DNA of 64,000 nt from Mycolicibacterium anyangense (GTDB lineage: Bacteria > Actinomycetota > Actinomycetes > Mycobacteriales > Mycobacteriaceae): positions 3,782,001-3,846,000 of the forward strand of contig NZ_AP022620.1 of the NCBI RefSeq assembly GCF_010731855.1, read 5' to 3'. Positions 41,301 through 49,729 of the stretch are shown here, piece by piece. The translations under genes and the position numbers were made by a program. The first letter of the stretch is position 1; each line of letters starts with the position of its first letter. Under the pieces are notes generated by a model. The model did not search any database. It saw only the letters and a list, made by a program, of their open reading frames with translations, and was not told where the DNA came from.

Positions 41301-42851
41301 GTGCAGGTCACATGCATTGGTCACGCCGGTTTTCGGATCGACACCCCGGCGGGAAGCATCCTGTGCGACCCCTGGCTGAACCCGGCATATTTCGGGTCCT
41401 GGTTCGTCTTCCCCGACAACAGCGGTCTGGACTGGGCGGCGATCGGTGACTGCGACTACCTCTACGTGTCGCACCTGCACAAGGATCACTTCGACCCCAA
41501 GCTGCTGGCCGAGCACGTCAACAAGGACGCCGTCGTGCTGCTGCCGGACTTCCCGGTGCCCGATCTCAAGCGCGAGTTCGAGAAGCTGGGCTTCCACCGG
41601 TTCTACGAGACCACCGACGGGGTCAAGCACCGGATCAGCGGACCCAAGGGCGAGCTGGACGTGATGATCATCGCGCTGCGCGCACCGGCGGACGGGCCGA
41701 TCGGCGACTCCGGCCTGGTGGTCTCCGACGGCACCACGACGGTGTTCAACATGAACGACTCGCGGCCGCTGGCCGTGGATGTGCTGGCCGAGGAGTTCGG
41801 CCACATCGACGTGCACATGCTGCAGTACTCCGGTGCCATCTGGTACCCGATGGTCTACGACATGCCCGAGCGGGCCAAAGCGTCGTTCGGCAGCCAGAAA
41901 CGCCAGCGCGGCATGGACCGCTGCCGGCAGTACATCGCCGACACGGGCGCGACGTGGGTGATCCCGTCGGCGGGGCCGCCGTGCTTCCTAGACCCTGAGC
42001 TGCGTGACCTCAACGACGATCACGGGGATCCGGCCAACATCTTCCCCGACGAGATGGTGTTCCTGGATCAGATGCGCCAGCACGGGCATACCGGCGGCCT
42101 GCTGATGATCCCCGGATCAGTAGCCGATTTCACTGGCTCGCAATTGAATTCCCTGACCCACCCGCTGCCGACCGACGAGGTCGAGGCGATCTTCACCACC
42201 GGCAAGGCCGACTACATCGAGGCGTACGCGCAGCGCATGGCACCGGTGCTGGCCGCCGAGAAGGCGGGCTGGGCGCCGGCCACCGGCGAACCGCTGCTGG
42301 AACCGTTGCGGGCGTTGTTCGAGCCGATCATGCTGCAGAGCGACCAGATCTGCGATGGCATCGGCTATCCGGTGGAGCTGCGGATGGGGCCCGAGACGGT
42401 GGTGTTGGACTTCCCGAAGCGGACTGTGCGGGAGCCGATTCCGGACGAGAAGTTCCGCTACGGATTCGGTATCGCCCCGGAACTGGTGCGCACGGTGCTG
42501 CGCGACAAGGAACCGGACTGGGTCAACACGATCTTCCTGTCCACCCGGTTCCGGGCCTGGCGGGTGGGCGGGTACAACGAGTACCTGTACACCTTCTTCA
42601 AGTGCCTGACCGACGAGCGGATCGCCTATGCCGACGGCTGGTTTGCCGAAACCCATGACGACACCACTGATATCACCCTGGACGGTTGGAACATTCAGCG
42701 CCGGTGTCCACATCTGAAGGCGGATCTGTCGAAGTTCGGTGTGGTGGAGGGTTCGACGCTGACGTGCAACCTGCACGGCTGGCAGTGGAATCTGGAGAAC
42801 GGAAAGTGCCTGACCACCAAGGGGCACGAGATCAGGTGTTCACGAACGTGA
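41301..42851 (+). CDS. MBL-fold plus Rieske [2Fe-2S] protein (Rv3818-like)
   Basis: The 516-residue protein combines an N-terminal metallo-beta-lactamase-fold domain (UlaG-like; SHLHKDHFD near 57-65) with a C-terminal Rieske iron-sulfur domain. Rieske ligands are RCPHLKAD (Cys, His) and CNLHGWQW (Cys, His) in the last 50 residues. GTG 41301 was chosen: GGAGAGG lies at ideal spacing, and the resulting protein is as long as Rv3818. The same two domains, in the reverse order, make up the vertebrate CMP-sialic-acid hydroxylase, so an oxygenase or hydroxylase role is possible but unproven. The GTG of the next gene overlaps its stop. Confidence 0.9.
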   Translation: MQVTCIGHAGFRIDTPAGSILCDPWLNPAYFGSWFVFPDNSGLDWAAIGDCDYLYVSHLHKDHFDPKLLAEHVNKDAVVLLPDFPVPDLKREFEKLGFHRFYETTDGVKHRISGPKGELDVMIIALRAPADGPIGDSGLVVSDGTTTVFNMNDSRPLAVDVLAEEFGHIDVHMLQYSGAIWYPMVYDMPERAKASFGSQKRQRGMDRCRQYIADTGATWVIPSAGPPCFLDPELRDLNDDHGDPANIFPDEMVFLDQMRQHGHTGGLLMIPGSVADFTGSQLNSLTHPLPTDEVEAIFTTGKADYIEAYAQRMAPVLAAEKAGWAPATGEPLLEPLRALFEPIMLQSDQICDGIGYPVELRMGPETVVLDFPKRTVREPIPDEKFRYGFGIAPELVRTVLRDKEPDWVNTIFLSTRFRAWRVGGYNEYLYTFFKCLTDERIAYADGWFAETHDDTTDITLDGWNIQRRCPHLKADLSKFGVVEGSTLTCNLHGWQWNLENGKCLTTKGHEIRCSRT

Positions 42852-43186
42852 GTAGCCCGCCGCAGCAGTACTACGACGACGGCTTGGTCCAGCTGGATCG
42901 CCACGCTCTGACCCTGCGGCGCTATCACTTCCCTTCCGGGACGTCGAAAATCATTCCGCTGCAGTCGATCCGCGGCTACAAAGCCGAGCCGCTGGGGATG
43001 TTCCTGCAGCGGTTCCGGCTGTGGGGAAGCTCGGATCTGCGGCGCTGGTTGCCGCTGGACATCTATCGGCCCATCAAGTCGACCCTGGTGACCCTGGACG
43101 TGCCCGGAACCCATCCCAGTCCGGCGTTCACGCCGGTGAAGCCGCGGGAGTTCGTGGCAGTGCTGGACGAGCTGCTGGGGGGCTAG
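42848..43186 (+). CDS. Small conserved protein (Rv3819-like), PH-like
   Basis: The 112-residue protein starts at GTG 42848, overlapping the stop of the MBL-Rieske gene by three bases, so the pair is translationally coupled. It is rich in beta strands (ALTLRRYHFPSGTSKIIPLQ, then IKSTLVTLDVPGTHPSPAF), a pattern that recalls a PH-like domain. No signal peptide is seen. It matches Rv3819 in position and length. It may be an accessory or stability factor for the Rieske protein (inference from coupling). Longer upstream frames lie inside the previous gene. Confidence 0.8.
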   Translation: MSSPPQQYYDDGLVQLDRHALTLRRYHFPSGTSKIIPLQSIRGYKAEPLGMFLQRFRLWGSSDLRRWLPLDIYRPIKSTLVTLDVPGTHPSPAFTPVKPREFVAVLDELLGG

Positions 43187-43446
43187 GTAGGAACTCCCCG
43201 ATCAGAACCTGGCCGCAGGACTAGACGCTCGTCTTGTTCATGCCGCCGACAGGACTCGACAAAGGCGGCCGCAGCGTCTACGTCGGCGAGGAATGTCTCA
43301 TACTCCGCATCGGTGATCTTGTATGCCTCAACGTAGTCGGCCATCTGATTGCTAACCGGTATGGAGGCGAAATGAACTCCCGATTCGGTCTCTATACCGA
43401 GCCAGAATCGATGCTGTTCGGAGAAGAACGTCTTCACGAGGCTCAC
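43183..43446 (-). CDS. Small conserved protein, possible immunity-type
   Basis: The 87-residue soluble protein starts at GTG 43446 with GGAGG at good spacing. Landmarks are KTFFSEQHRFWLGIE, then SIPVSNQMADYVEAYKIT and a C-terminal block FVESCRRHEQDERLVLRPG. I have the impression of a widespread actinobacterial family of similar short proteins, but no established function. It opens an island of lower-GC genes with a toxin/immunity character, so an immunity role is possible (inference). Its stop overlaps the convergent Rv3819-like stop by three bases. Confidence 0.7.
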   Translation of the reverse strand: MSLVKTFFSEQHRFWLGIETESGVHFASIPVSNQMADYVEAYKITDAEYETFLADVDAAAAFVESCRRHEQDERLVLRPGSDRGVPT

Positions 43447-43493
43447 CTAGACCTCCACAGCTCAAGTGTGATTCGTTCATGAACTGCCACCAG

Positions 43494-44105
43494 TCATTCG
43501 TGCTGCTGATCTGTGTCTTCGCTCTGCCACTTGACTCGCCAGTTGTCGATCAAGGCTTCAGCCTCATCCGCGGAGATCTGTCGATAGTCGCTTTCATTGT
43601 GCCCCAGTTGATATTTGCGTAGGAACTCCGTGCGGCGCCAGCTCAAGTCTCTGCGCAGCGACTCGTCCAAAGGGACGAGCGGAAGGTGTATACGACGTAT
43701 CAAGCCGGCCGGCACCCCCTCATCGGTCAGTAGCGCGTAGTAGGTGATTTCGGGACACCGTTGACGCTCACTCCACGGCTGATCCATTGTCGGCTTACTC
43801 CCTGGACGCGAGCGCAGCGTATGGAGCGCCCTCGGGGGGTTCTCAAAATCTGACGGACTGATGTCAGACAACAACGCTTCTCGAACTATCTCGCCCGACG
43901 GCCAGTTCCGCATGACGATCCGCACGCCGTCTTCGCGGACGAACTGTTCCACTGCTGACATCGAATCCTCGGCCTTGGCCTGCCAATCGAGTTCTGGGTA
44001 CTGACTATTCAGCGTCCAGATCAGTTCATACAAGCCATAGGTGCCAACGGGGATTAGTTCCCGGACATCCTCGACAAGCGCTGCGACTCTGTCGACATTT
44101 GCCAT
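43494..44105 (-). CDS. Unknown 203-residue protein, candidate immunity protein
   Basis: This 203-residue, acidic, soluble protein starts at ATG 44105, directly after the TAA of the preceding toxin-like fragment (TAA-ATG abutting). It has no signal peptide or membrane helix. Visible blocks are VGTYGLYELIWTLNSQYPEL, RIVMRNWPSGEIVREALL and a C-terminal helix SADEAEALIDNWRVKWQ. Base composition is clearly lower in GC (about 53% in one 60-base count) than the flanking core. I do not recognise the family. Its placement just behind a toxin-C-terminus-like fragment suggests it protects against that toxin (inference). Confidence 0.65.
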   Translation of the reverse strand: MANVDRVAALVEDVRELIPVGTYGLYELIWTLNSQYPELDWQAKAEDSMSAVEQFVREDGVRIVMRNWPSGEIVREALLSDISPSDFENPPRALHTLRSRPGSKPTMDQPWSERQRCPEITYYALLTDEGVPAGLIRRIHLPLVPLDESLRRDLSWRRTEFLRKYQLGHNESDYRQISADEAEALIDNWRVKWQSEDTDQQHE

Positions 44106-44441
44106 TTATTCAACTCCCAAAGTGGGGTGTTCGCTGAGAGGAATCTTTACCTTCGTATTGTTCTGCGAGACGACGACATAGGGACCTGCCGTCATCTGAT
44201 CTGGGCGACTGCCCGCTGGATAGCCGTCCATGATGGGAATCTGTCGGGCTCGGTGTTCGGAGTCGAGAAAGACCTCACCCACCCCGGCTTTTGCGGGCGT
44301 TGATACCGGCTGACCGGACCCCGCGCGGTGGGCCGACGGTGTTCCGGTGTTCCAGATCAACGACGAAGAAGAAGTCTGTGCAATTACTGGGACGCGTCTG
44401 TCGCGGCGCGTTGGAGCTGTGCTGCTATGGCAGCCAGCCAC
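44106..44441 (-). pseudogene. Orphan toxin C-terminus-like fragment
   Basis: The open frame lies between the stop of the CdiI-type gene (44384) and the start of the 203-residue gene. The part beyond the CdiI stop, about 92 codons, reads as the tail of a secreted protein. It has a Ser/Thr/Pro-rich linker, then GEVFLDSEHRARQIPIMDGY and GPYVVVSQNNTKVKIPLSEH, ending at TAA 44106. There is no good start codon near the 44384 boundary, as is typical of orphan modules left by recombination behind a polymorphic toxin gene. The precise toxin family is not recognised. The frame up to 44441 only overlaps the CdiI gene. Confidence 0.45.
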
Positions 44442-44707
44442 GAGTTGAATGTCTCGGGTGCGATGACGTTGTAATACGATCCCAAGGGTTCGCTTAGTAC
44501 TGCGGGCAATTCGGCCTCTGAGTATGACTCACGTAACCTGTCGATACCGGCTACCAGTATTCGGAGTTGTTCTGGCGCCGGATGTTCCGAAGTCAGGTAA
44601 TCGGCAACGACTTCGTGACTGTCTGCTGCGTCGCACTCCCAGTCCTGATGGAAATACGCCGCAAAGAAGTGCTTCAGTGCGGGGAAGGCTGGGTCGCGTT
44701 CGATCAT
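44384..44707 (-). CDS. CdiI-type contact-dependent inhibition immunity protein
   Basis: The 107-residue protein starts at ATG 44707, overlapping the toxin fragment stop by 4 bases (ATGA). The sequence has the pattern of the CdiI_2-type immunity family as I know it: FPALKHFFAAYFHQDWECDA, then SHEVVADYL, EQLRILVAGIDRLRESYSEA, a GSYYN block and the terminal WLAAIAAQLQ. Such proteins bind and neutralise the C-terminal toxin domain delivered by a neighbouring cell. The frame upstream to 44935 runs inside the toxin fragment and was left out. The matching toxin here is truncated, so this may be an orphan immunity gene giving protection against foreign toxin. Confidence 0.75.
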   Translation of the reverse strand: MIERDPAFPALKHFFAAYFHQDWECDAADSHEVVADYLTSEHPAPEQLRILVAGIDRLRESYSEAELPAVLSEPLGSYYNVIAPETFNSWLAAIAAQLQRAATDASQ

Positions 44708-44931
44708 TTTGGAAATCCGGTCAACACGTAGAACCCGCCAGAACCATTGCCCACCAAGACAAGTCTGACAGCGGTTCCAACAGACACATCGGCTGCGCTC
44801 CGCATAAGTACCAATCCTCCATTGAAGGGTGCTTCCAACTGCAAGTTGCCGACCGCCCCGTTCTCTATCCAAGCTTGGACGTCCACGACCAACCCTGGGT
44901 CTGGACACTCCAGCACAAAGAATGGCCGCGC
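44704..44931 (-). pseudogene. C-terminal fragment of RNase A-like CDI toxin
   Basis: Seventy-odd codons end at TGA 44704; the frame is closed upstream by a stop at 44932-44934. The peptide ends AVRLVLVGNGSGGFYVLTGF, the same kind of ending as the RNase A-like CdiA-CT toxin family (a V-R-V-V-L...Y-V-L-T pattern), and is followed at once by a CdiI-type gene. The front of the toxin, including the first catalytic residues, and any secretion module are missing. The only possible start is an internal GTG. I read it as a decayed or orphan toxin module, not an active enzyme. Confidence 0.55.
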
Positions 44932-45028
44932 TCATTAGCCAAGCCGCCTAAATGTTTCCCTCACCGCTTGACAATGCCCTCGCACTTCTGCGCTCATTCG
45001 TCGGTTTGGGCGCAACAGGGAAAGGGGG

Positions 45029-45844
45029 CTAGGGCTCCCAGACCAGTTGGCGCAGTTCGGATGCCGCGTCGCTGGCGGTGTCGTACACCCGCACGATCGC
45101 CTCGTCGCCGGTCTTGAGGTAGGTCGTCTCACCCAGCTTGGTGTACTTCGTGGCGCCGATACCGATCAGCACGTTCGTGGGCCGCCCGCACGCCACCATC
45201 AACGCACCGACATCCTCCAACGGCGTATCCGGCGAACCCTTTTGGTTGGCCAGCCGCTCGACGATCCAGTCCAGCAGCACCTCGCCGTAGTAGGAGTAGC
45301 CCAGCAGCGGGCTGTCCACCCCGTACTCGTGGTGCACACCGTCGGCAGTCCGCAGATGGCACAGCAGCCGCAACGTGGCCGTCGGGCCATCCGGGGTCAG
45401 ATCGCTGATCTCGAAGAATTCGTGGGCAACGCCTTTGGACGCCGGGCCCCAGTTCTTCTTGAAGCTGATCTTCGGCGCGTTGGGCCGGCGGATCGAGCAG
45501 TCGTTGAACGCACCAAGTGCGAACGGCCGCAACGTGACAACGGTGTCGCCGTCCCACACCACCTCGCAGGCCAGACCGACCTCCGGTTCTATCTGCAGGT
45601 TCAGCGGCCCGTCGGCTTCCGTCGTCTCCGGCACCATGAGCGCGTCGTGCGAGAGCGGAAACTCGCCGAGGAAGCTGTCGTAACCCGGTGCGTACCAAGG
45701 GAAGATCCCCTTGGGCGCACCCTCCTTGGCCACCACTGTCGCGAAGTCGACAGCCTCGCCGGCCTGGTCGAGGTGTCCGGCGAAGTTACCCGCCACACCG
45801 AAGCCGAACCAGCCGCGCATCTCGTCGAGGTCGAGGTCGATCAT
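45029..45844 (-). CDS. DUF5718/fumarylacetoacetase-like protein
   Basis: The 271-residue protein starts at ATG 45844, overlapping the serS stop by 4 bases. The sequence recalls the DUF5718 group with a fumarylacetoacetate-hydrolase-like C-terminal fold. It has [20 protein letters not shown] at the start, [20 protein letters not shown], and acidic residues in [13 protein letters not shown] where FAH enzymes bind metal. No signal peptide is present. The reaction is unknown; hydrolysis or decarboxylation of a keto acid would fit the fold. It shares a transcript with serS by overlap. Downstream lies the toxin/immunity island. Confidence 0.75.
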   Translation of the reverse strand: MIDLDLDEMRGWFGFGVAGNFAGHLDQAGEAVDFATVVAKEGAPKGIFPWYAPGYDSFLGEFPLSHDALMVPETTEADGPLNLQIEPEVGLACEVVWDGDTVVTLRPFALGAFNDCSIRRPNAPKISFKKNWGPASKGVAHEFFEISDLTPDGPTATLRLLCHLRTADGVHHEYGVDSPLLGYSYYGEVLLDWIVERLANQKGSPDTPLEDVGALMVACGRPTNVLIGIGATKYTKLGETTYLKTGDEAIVRVYDTASDAASELRQLVWEP

Positions 45845-47094
45845 GGTTGCAGGACCTCCGTCCCCACATAGGGCACCAGCGCGGCGGGAACCCGCACGCT
45901 GCCGTCCGGTTGCTGGTGGTTCTCCAGGATCGCGACCAGCCACCGGGTGGTGCCCAGCGTCCCGTTGAGGGTCGCCGCGATCTGCGGCTTGCCGTTCTCG
46001 TCGCGGTAGCGGGTAGCCAGCCGGCGCGCCTGGAACGTCGTGCAATTGGACGTCGAGGTCAGTTCCCGATAGGTCTGCTGAGTGGGCACCCAGGCCTCGC
46101 AGTCGAACTTGCGGGCGGCCGAGGAGCCCAGGTCGCCTGCGGCGACGTCGATGACGCGGTAGGGCACCTCGATCAGGGCCAGCATCTCGCGCTGCCAGCC
46201 CAACAGCCGCTGATGCTCGGCCTCGGCGTCCTCGGGCTTGCAGTAGACGAAGCCTTCGACCTTGTCGAACTGGTGCACCCGGATGATGCCGCGGGTGTCC
46301 TTGCCGTAGCTGCCGGCTTCCCGCCGGAAGCATGACGACCAGCCGGCGTAGCGCAGCGGGCCGCCCGACAGGTCGAGGATCTCGTCGGCGTGGTAGCCGG
46401 CCAGCGGTACCTCCGAGGTACCGACGAGGTACATGTCGTCAGCCTCGAGGTGATAGATCTCGTCGGCGTGCGCACCCAGGAAACCGGTGCCCGCCATGAC
46501 CTCGGGGCGCACCAGCACCGGCGGGATCATCAAGCTGAAACCGTTGTCGGTCGCCACCCGCACGGCCAGCTGGAGCAGGCCGAGCTGCAGCAGGGCGCCG
46601 CGACCGGTCAGGAAGTAGAACCGCGAGCCCGACACCTTGGCGCCGCGCTCCATATCGATCAGCCCCAGGCTCTCACCCAGTTCGAGATGATCCTTCGGGT
46701 TCTCGATCGCCCGGGGTTCCCCGACGACGTCGAGCACCACGAAGTCGTCCTCGCCGCCGGCCGGGACACCGTCGATGATGACGTTGCCGATCGCCATATG
46801 CGCGGCGGTGAAGGCCGCCTCGGCCTGGGCCTGTTCCGCCTCGGCCGCCTTGACCTGGGCGGCTAGCTCTTTGGCCCGCTCGAGCAGGGCCGGCCGGTCT
46901 TCCGGAGAAGCCCCGCCGACCTTCTTGCTGGCGGCCTTCTGTTCGGCGCGCAGGGTGTCGGCAGTGGAGATCGCCGACCGGCGAGCCGAGTCGGCGTTTA
47001 GCAGAGCGTCGACGAGACCCGGATCCTCGCCACGGCTGAGCTGGGATCGACGCACGGCATCAGGATCTTCGCGCAGCAGTTTCAGGTCGATCAC
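45841..47094 (-). CDS. serS: Seryl-tRNA synthetase
   Basis: The 417-residue class II synthetase charges tRNA-Ser. The N-terminal coiled-coil arm (about 1-105; [20 protein letters not shown], then [13 protein letters not shown]) is followed by the catalytic core. Motif 2 is [13 protein letters not shown], the TxE-like block is [12 protein letters not shown], and motif 3 is [18 protein letters not shown]. The GTG at 47094 was chosen because it starts the conserved VIDLKLL N-terminus and the longer frame to 47304 is unrelated. It matches Rv3834c in length. It is divergent from the Rv3835-like gene and coupled to the DUF5718-like gene. Confidence 0.97.
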   Translation of the reverse strand: MIDLKLLREDPDAVRRSQLSRGEDPGLVDALLNADSARRSAISTADTLRAEQKAASKKVGGASPEDRPALLERAKELAAQVKAAEAEQAQAEAAFTAAHMAIGNVIIDGVPAGGEDDFVVLDVVGEPRAIENPKDHLELGESLGLIDMERGAKVSGSRFYFLTGRGALLQLGLLQLAVRVATDNGFSLMIPPVLVRPEVMAGTGFLGAHADEIYHLEADDMYLVGTSEVPLAGYHADEILDLSGGPLRYAGWSSCFRREAGSYGKDTRGIIRVHQFDKVEGFVYCKPEDAEAEHQRLLGWQREMLALIEVPYRVIDVAAGDLGSSAARKFDCEAWVPTQQTYRELTSTSNCTTFQARRLATRYRDENGKPQIAATLNGTLGTTRWLVAILENHQQPDGSVRVPAALVPYVGTEVLQP

Positions 47095-47234
47095 GCCCTG
47101 AACCCTACTTTCGTCAGTGCAGCGGTGCGTCAGCCCCTCCGGCTGTCGGCAGCAGGACCGCACAGCACAACCCCATAACATTACTTCTGCATCACTTGTC
47201 ACACGGCTCGGCGCGCCTGACAGAATGGGACGCG

Positions 47235-48620
47235 ATGTTGGAGTTATCCGAGCGCGAGGAGACGCCCACCGCGGAGGCCAAGCCTGCCCGGTCGCGGCGC
47301 ACATTCCTCGGCACCCTGCAGGCCACGTCGACCCGGCGTGCGCTCCTGCTGACCGCGCTCGGGGGCCTGCTGATCGCCGGTGTGCTCACCGCCCTGCCGG
47401 TCAGCATGAGCAATCGGCTCACCGGCTACGCCGGCAGTGATCCGTTCGTCGGCTCCAAGGGCACCGCGGCCTTCGCCAACGCCAAGGCCGGCAGCTGCCT
47501 GACCTGGCCGGACAAATCCCCCGATGCCGCGACCATCGTCGACTGCAAGGACGACCACCGCTTCGAGGTGGCCCAGTCCGTCGACATGCGGACCTTCCCG
47601 GGCTCCGAGTACGGCCCCGATGCCGCACCGCCGTCCCCGGCCCGCATCCAGCAGATCAGCCTCGAGCAATGCCAGCCGGCAGTCGAGCGCTACATGGGCG
47701 CCAAGTACGACCCGAACAGCCGCTTCACCATCAGCATGCTGTGGGCCGGTGACAAGGCCTGGAAGCAGTCCGGAGAGCGCCGCATGCTGTGCGGTCTGCA
47801 GCTGCCCGGAGCCAACAATCAGCAGATCGCGTTCAAGGGCAAGGTCGCCGACCTGGATCAGTCCAAGGTGTGGCCCGCGGGCACCTGCCTGGGCATCGAT
47901 CCCTCGACCAGCCAGCCCACCGACGTTCCGGTGGACTGCGGTGCCCCGCACGCCATGGAGGTCACCGGCTCGGTGAACCTGGCCGAGAAGTTCCCCGGCG
48001 GCCTGCCGGCGGACGCCGACCAGGACGCGTTCATCAAGGACGCCTGCACCAAGATGACCGACGCCTACCTGGCCCCGCTGCAGCTGCGCACCACCACCCT
48101 GACCCTGATCTACAGCACGATCTCGCTGCCCAGCTGGAGCGCGGGCAGCCACCAGGTGTCCTGCAGTATCGGCGCCACCCTGGGCAACGGTGGCTGGGCC
48201 ACCTTGATCAACCCGGCCAAGGGGCCGCTGCTGATCAACGGGATGCCGCCGGTCCCGCCGCCAGACATCCCCGAGGAACGGCTCAACATGCCGCCGATCC
48301 CGCTGGTACCCGATACCCCATCGACCACCTACTCGCCGTCGACCGACACCTCACAGTCCACCGGCAGCCAACAGCAACAACAGCAGCCGACCCAGCATCT
48401 GCCGCAGCAGTCGACCGCGCCGAGCAGCCAGTCGCAGGCACCCTCGCCGACCGCTGCACCAAGCTCCCCGGCGGCTCCCCCACCGGCGGGCAATGTCATC
48501 AACGGTCAACCGGCCGCGCCGGTCGCCCCGCCGAACGAGGCACCGCCCATGGAGGGTGGCCTGCCGCCAGGTCCCCCGCCCGGACCCGTCGACCCCGTCA
48601 TCGCGCCGCCGGCGGCTTAG
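47235..48620 (+). CDS. Membrane-anchored septum-formation-type protein (Rv3835-like)
   Basis: The 461-residue protein has a cytoplasmic N-terminus, one membrane helix (about 35-55) and an external region with two related cysteine-containing domains of the septum-formation (PF13845-like) type. Signature spots are AGSCLTWPD...[14 protein letters not shown] and AGTCLGIDP...[14 protein letters not shown]. The last 130 residues are low-complexity Pro/Ser/Gln, probably a wall-spanning tail. ATG 47235, with GGGACG upstream, was preferred to TTG 47196. Function is unknown; the family name comes from a Bacillus septation screen. The next gene overlaps by one base. Confidence 0.85.
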   Translation: MLELSEREETPTAEAKPARSRRTFLGTLQATSTRRALLLTALGGLLIAGVLTALPVSMSNRLTGYAGSDPFVGSKGTAAFANAKAGSCLTWPDKSPDAATIVDCKDDHRFEVAQSVDMRTFPGSEYGPDAAPPSPARIQQISLEQCQPAVERYMGAKYDPNSRFTISMLWAGDKAWKQSGERRMLCGLQLPGANNQQIAFKGKVADLDQSKVWPAGTCLGIDPSTSQPTDVPVDCGAPHAMEVTGSVNLAEKFPGGLPADADQDAFIKDACTKMTDAYLAPLQLRTTTLTLIYSTISLPSWSAGSHQVSCSIGATLGNGGWATLINPAKGPLLINGMPPVPPPDIPEERLNMPPIPLVPDTPSTTYSPSTDTSQSTGSQQQQQQPTQHLPQQSTAPSSQSQAPSPTAAPSSPAAPPPAGNVINGQPAAPVAPPNEAPPMEGGLPPGPPPGPVDPVIAPPAA

Positions 48621-48970
48621 TGCCCGTCGAGATGAGCCCGCAGCGGTTCGAGGATCTGGTCTCTGACGCGCTCGATCTGATCCCGCCGAAACTGGCCGCT
48701 GCCATCGACAACGTGGTGGTGCTCGTCGAGGCCCGACACCCCGAAGATCCCGAGTTGCTCGGGCTCTACGAGGGCATCGCACTGACCGAGCGGGATTCGA
48801 CCTACGCGGGCGCCCTGCCGGACACCATCACGATCTACCGCGACAGCCTGCTGGAGATCTGCGACACCGACGACGATGTGGTCGAGGAGGTGGCGATCAC
48901 GGTGATCCACGAGATCGCCCACCACTTCGGGATCGACGACGACCGCTTGCACGAATTGGGCTGGGCCTGA
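48620..48970 (+). CDS. Minimal zincin metallopeptidase (Rv3836-like)
   Basis: The 116-residue protein (112 from ATG 48632) carries the zinc-protease motif HEIAHHFG, with the third ligand supplied from DDDRLHELGW near the C-terminus. The core fold matches the small PF06262-type zincin family. No signal peptide is visible. GTG 48620 overlaps the TAG of the upstream gene by one base (TAGTG), which favours this start. Substrate is unknown. It corresponds in position and length to Rv3836. Close coupling to the septum-formation-type gene hints at a joint role. Confidence 0.88.
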   Translation: MPVEMSPQRFEDLVSDALDLIPPKLAAAIDNVVVLVEARHPEDPELLGLYEGIALTERDSTYAGALPDTITIYRDSLLEICDTDDDVVEEVAITVIHEIAHHFGIDDDRLHELGWA

Positions 48971-48988
48971 AGGCTTGTCGGCGCCCGA

Positions 48989-49729
48989 TCAGCGCGGCGG
49001 GTCGCCCTTCCAGGTGAAGCTGTTGACGTACTTGCCCATGTCCTGGGCGATCTGCAGATTGGCCCCCGAGGGCAGGCCGGGCCCGAAGTCCGGGCCGAAG
49101 GCGTGGTACGGCCCGACCGCACCGGCCACCAGCGCCAGATCGTTCTTGACCGCCACCAGTATCACCGTGCGGATCCGGATGTAGCTGCTGGACGTTCCCT
49201 GCGGCCAGCTGTCGGCGACCTCGCCGTAACCGGGCTGGTAGCCGACCATCGCATTGGGGATCTCGTAGGCGATCTTGGCGTCGGGGAACTTCTGCTTCAA
49301 TAGATCCAGGGCGATCTGGCGAGGTTGGCGGCCGCGGGCCGGCTCGGAGAACAGTTGCAGCACACCGGTATCCCCGGCGGTGAACTTCGCGGTGATACCA
49401 CGTTCGCCCTGGGACACCTCGTAAGCGGCCTCCGGTGCCGGATAGGACACCGAGAAGGAGCCGTCCGGGGCGGTGTAGCGGGGCAGCGCCGCCACCGGCG
49501 TGCCGGTGGGCGGCCGGCCGCACTCCGGCGGGCACATGAACCGGGGCGCCTTCTTGGTGACCATCAGTGACACCCCGACCAAGGCCGCAGCCACCAGCAC
49601 GATCCCGGCAGTCCAGATACCGACCGTGCGGCTGATCCGCGTGCGCTTGATCTCCGGGGCGACGTAGGTGCCCGCCGGCACCGCATAACCTTGGAAGCGC
49701 TCCTCTTTGACCGCAGTTGCGCTTGTCAC
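48989..49729 (-). CDS. Single-pass membrane protein of unknown function
   Basis: The 246-residue protein has a short cytoplasmic N-terminus, one membrane helix (about 37-58) and an external domain. That domain opens with CPPECGRPPTGTPVAALPRY and contains PDGSFSVSYPAPEAAYEV and YGEVADSWPQGTSSSYIRIR. It looks like a lipid- or protein-binding beta domain. The GTG at 49729 overlaps the zinc-ribbon membrane gene stop by 4 bases, so it is the last of a four-gene set. No family recognised. Confidence 0.78.
   Translation of the reverse strand: MTSATAVKEERFQGYAVPAGTYVAPEIKRTRISRTVGIWTAGIVLVAAALVGVSLMVTKKAPRFMCPPECGRPPTGTPVAALPRYTAPDGSFSVSYPAPEAAYEVSQGERGITAKFTAGDTGVLQLFSEPARGRQPRQIALDLLKQKFPDAKIAYEIPNAMVGYQPGYGEVADSWPQGTSSSYIRIRTVILVAVKNDLALVAGAVGPYHAFGPDFGPGLPSGANLQIAQDMGKYVNSFTWKGDPPR

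Noticed and set aside
47196..47234. Upstream TTG start extension of the Rv3835-like gene
   Set aside because: ATG 47235 has a ribosome site and gives the expected N-terminus; the extension lacks conservation.
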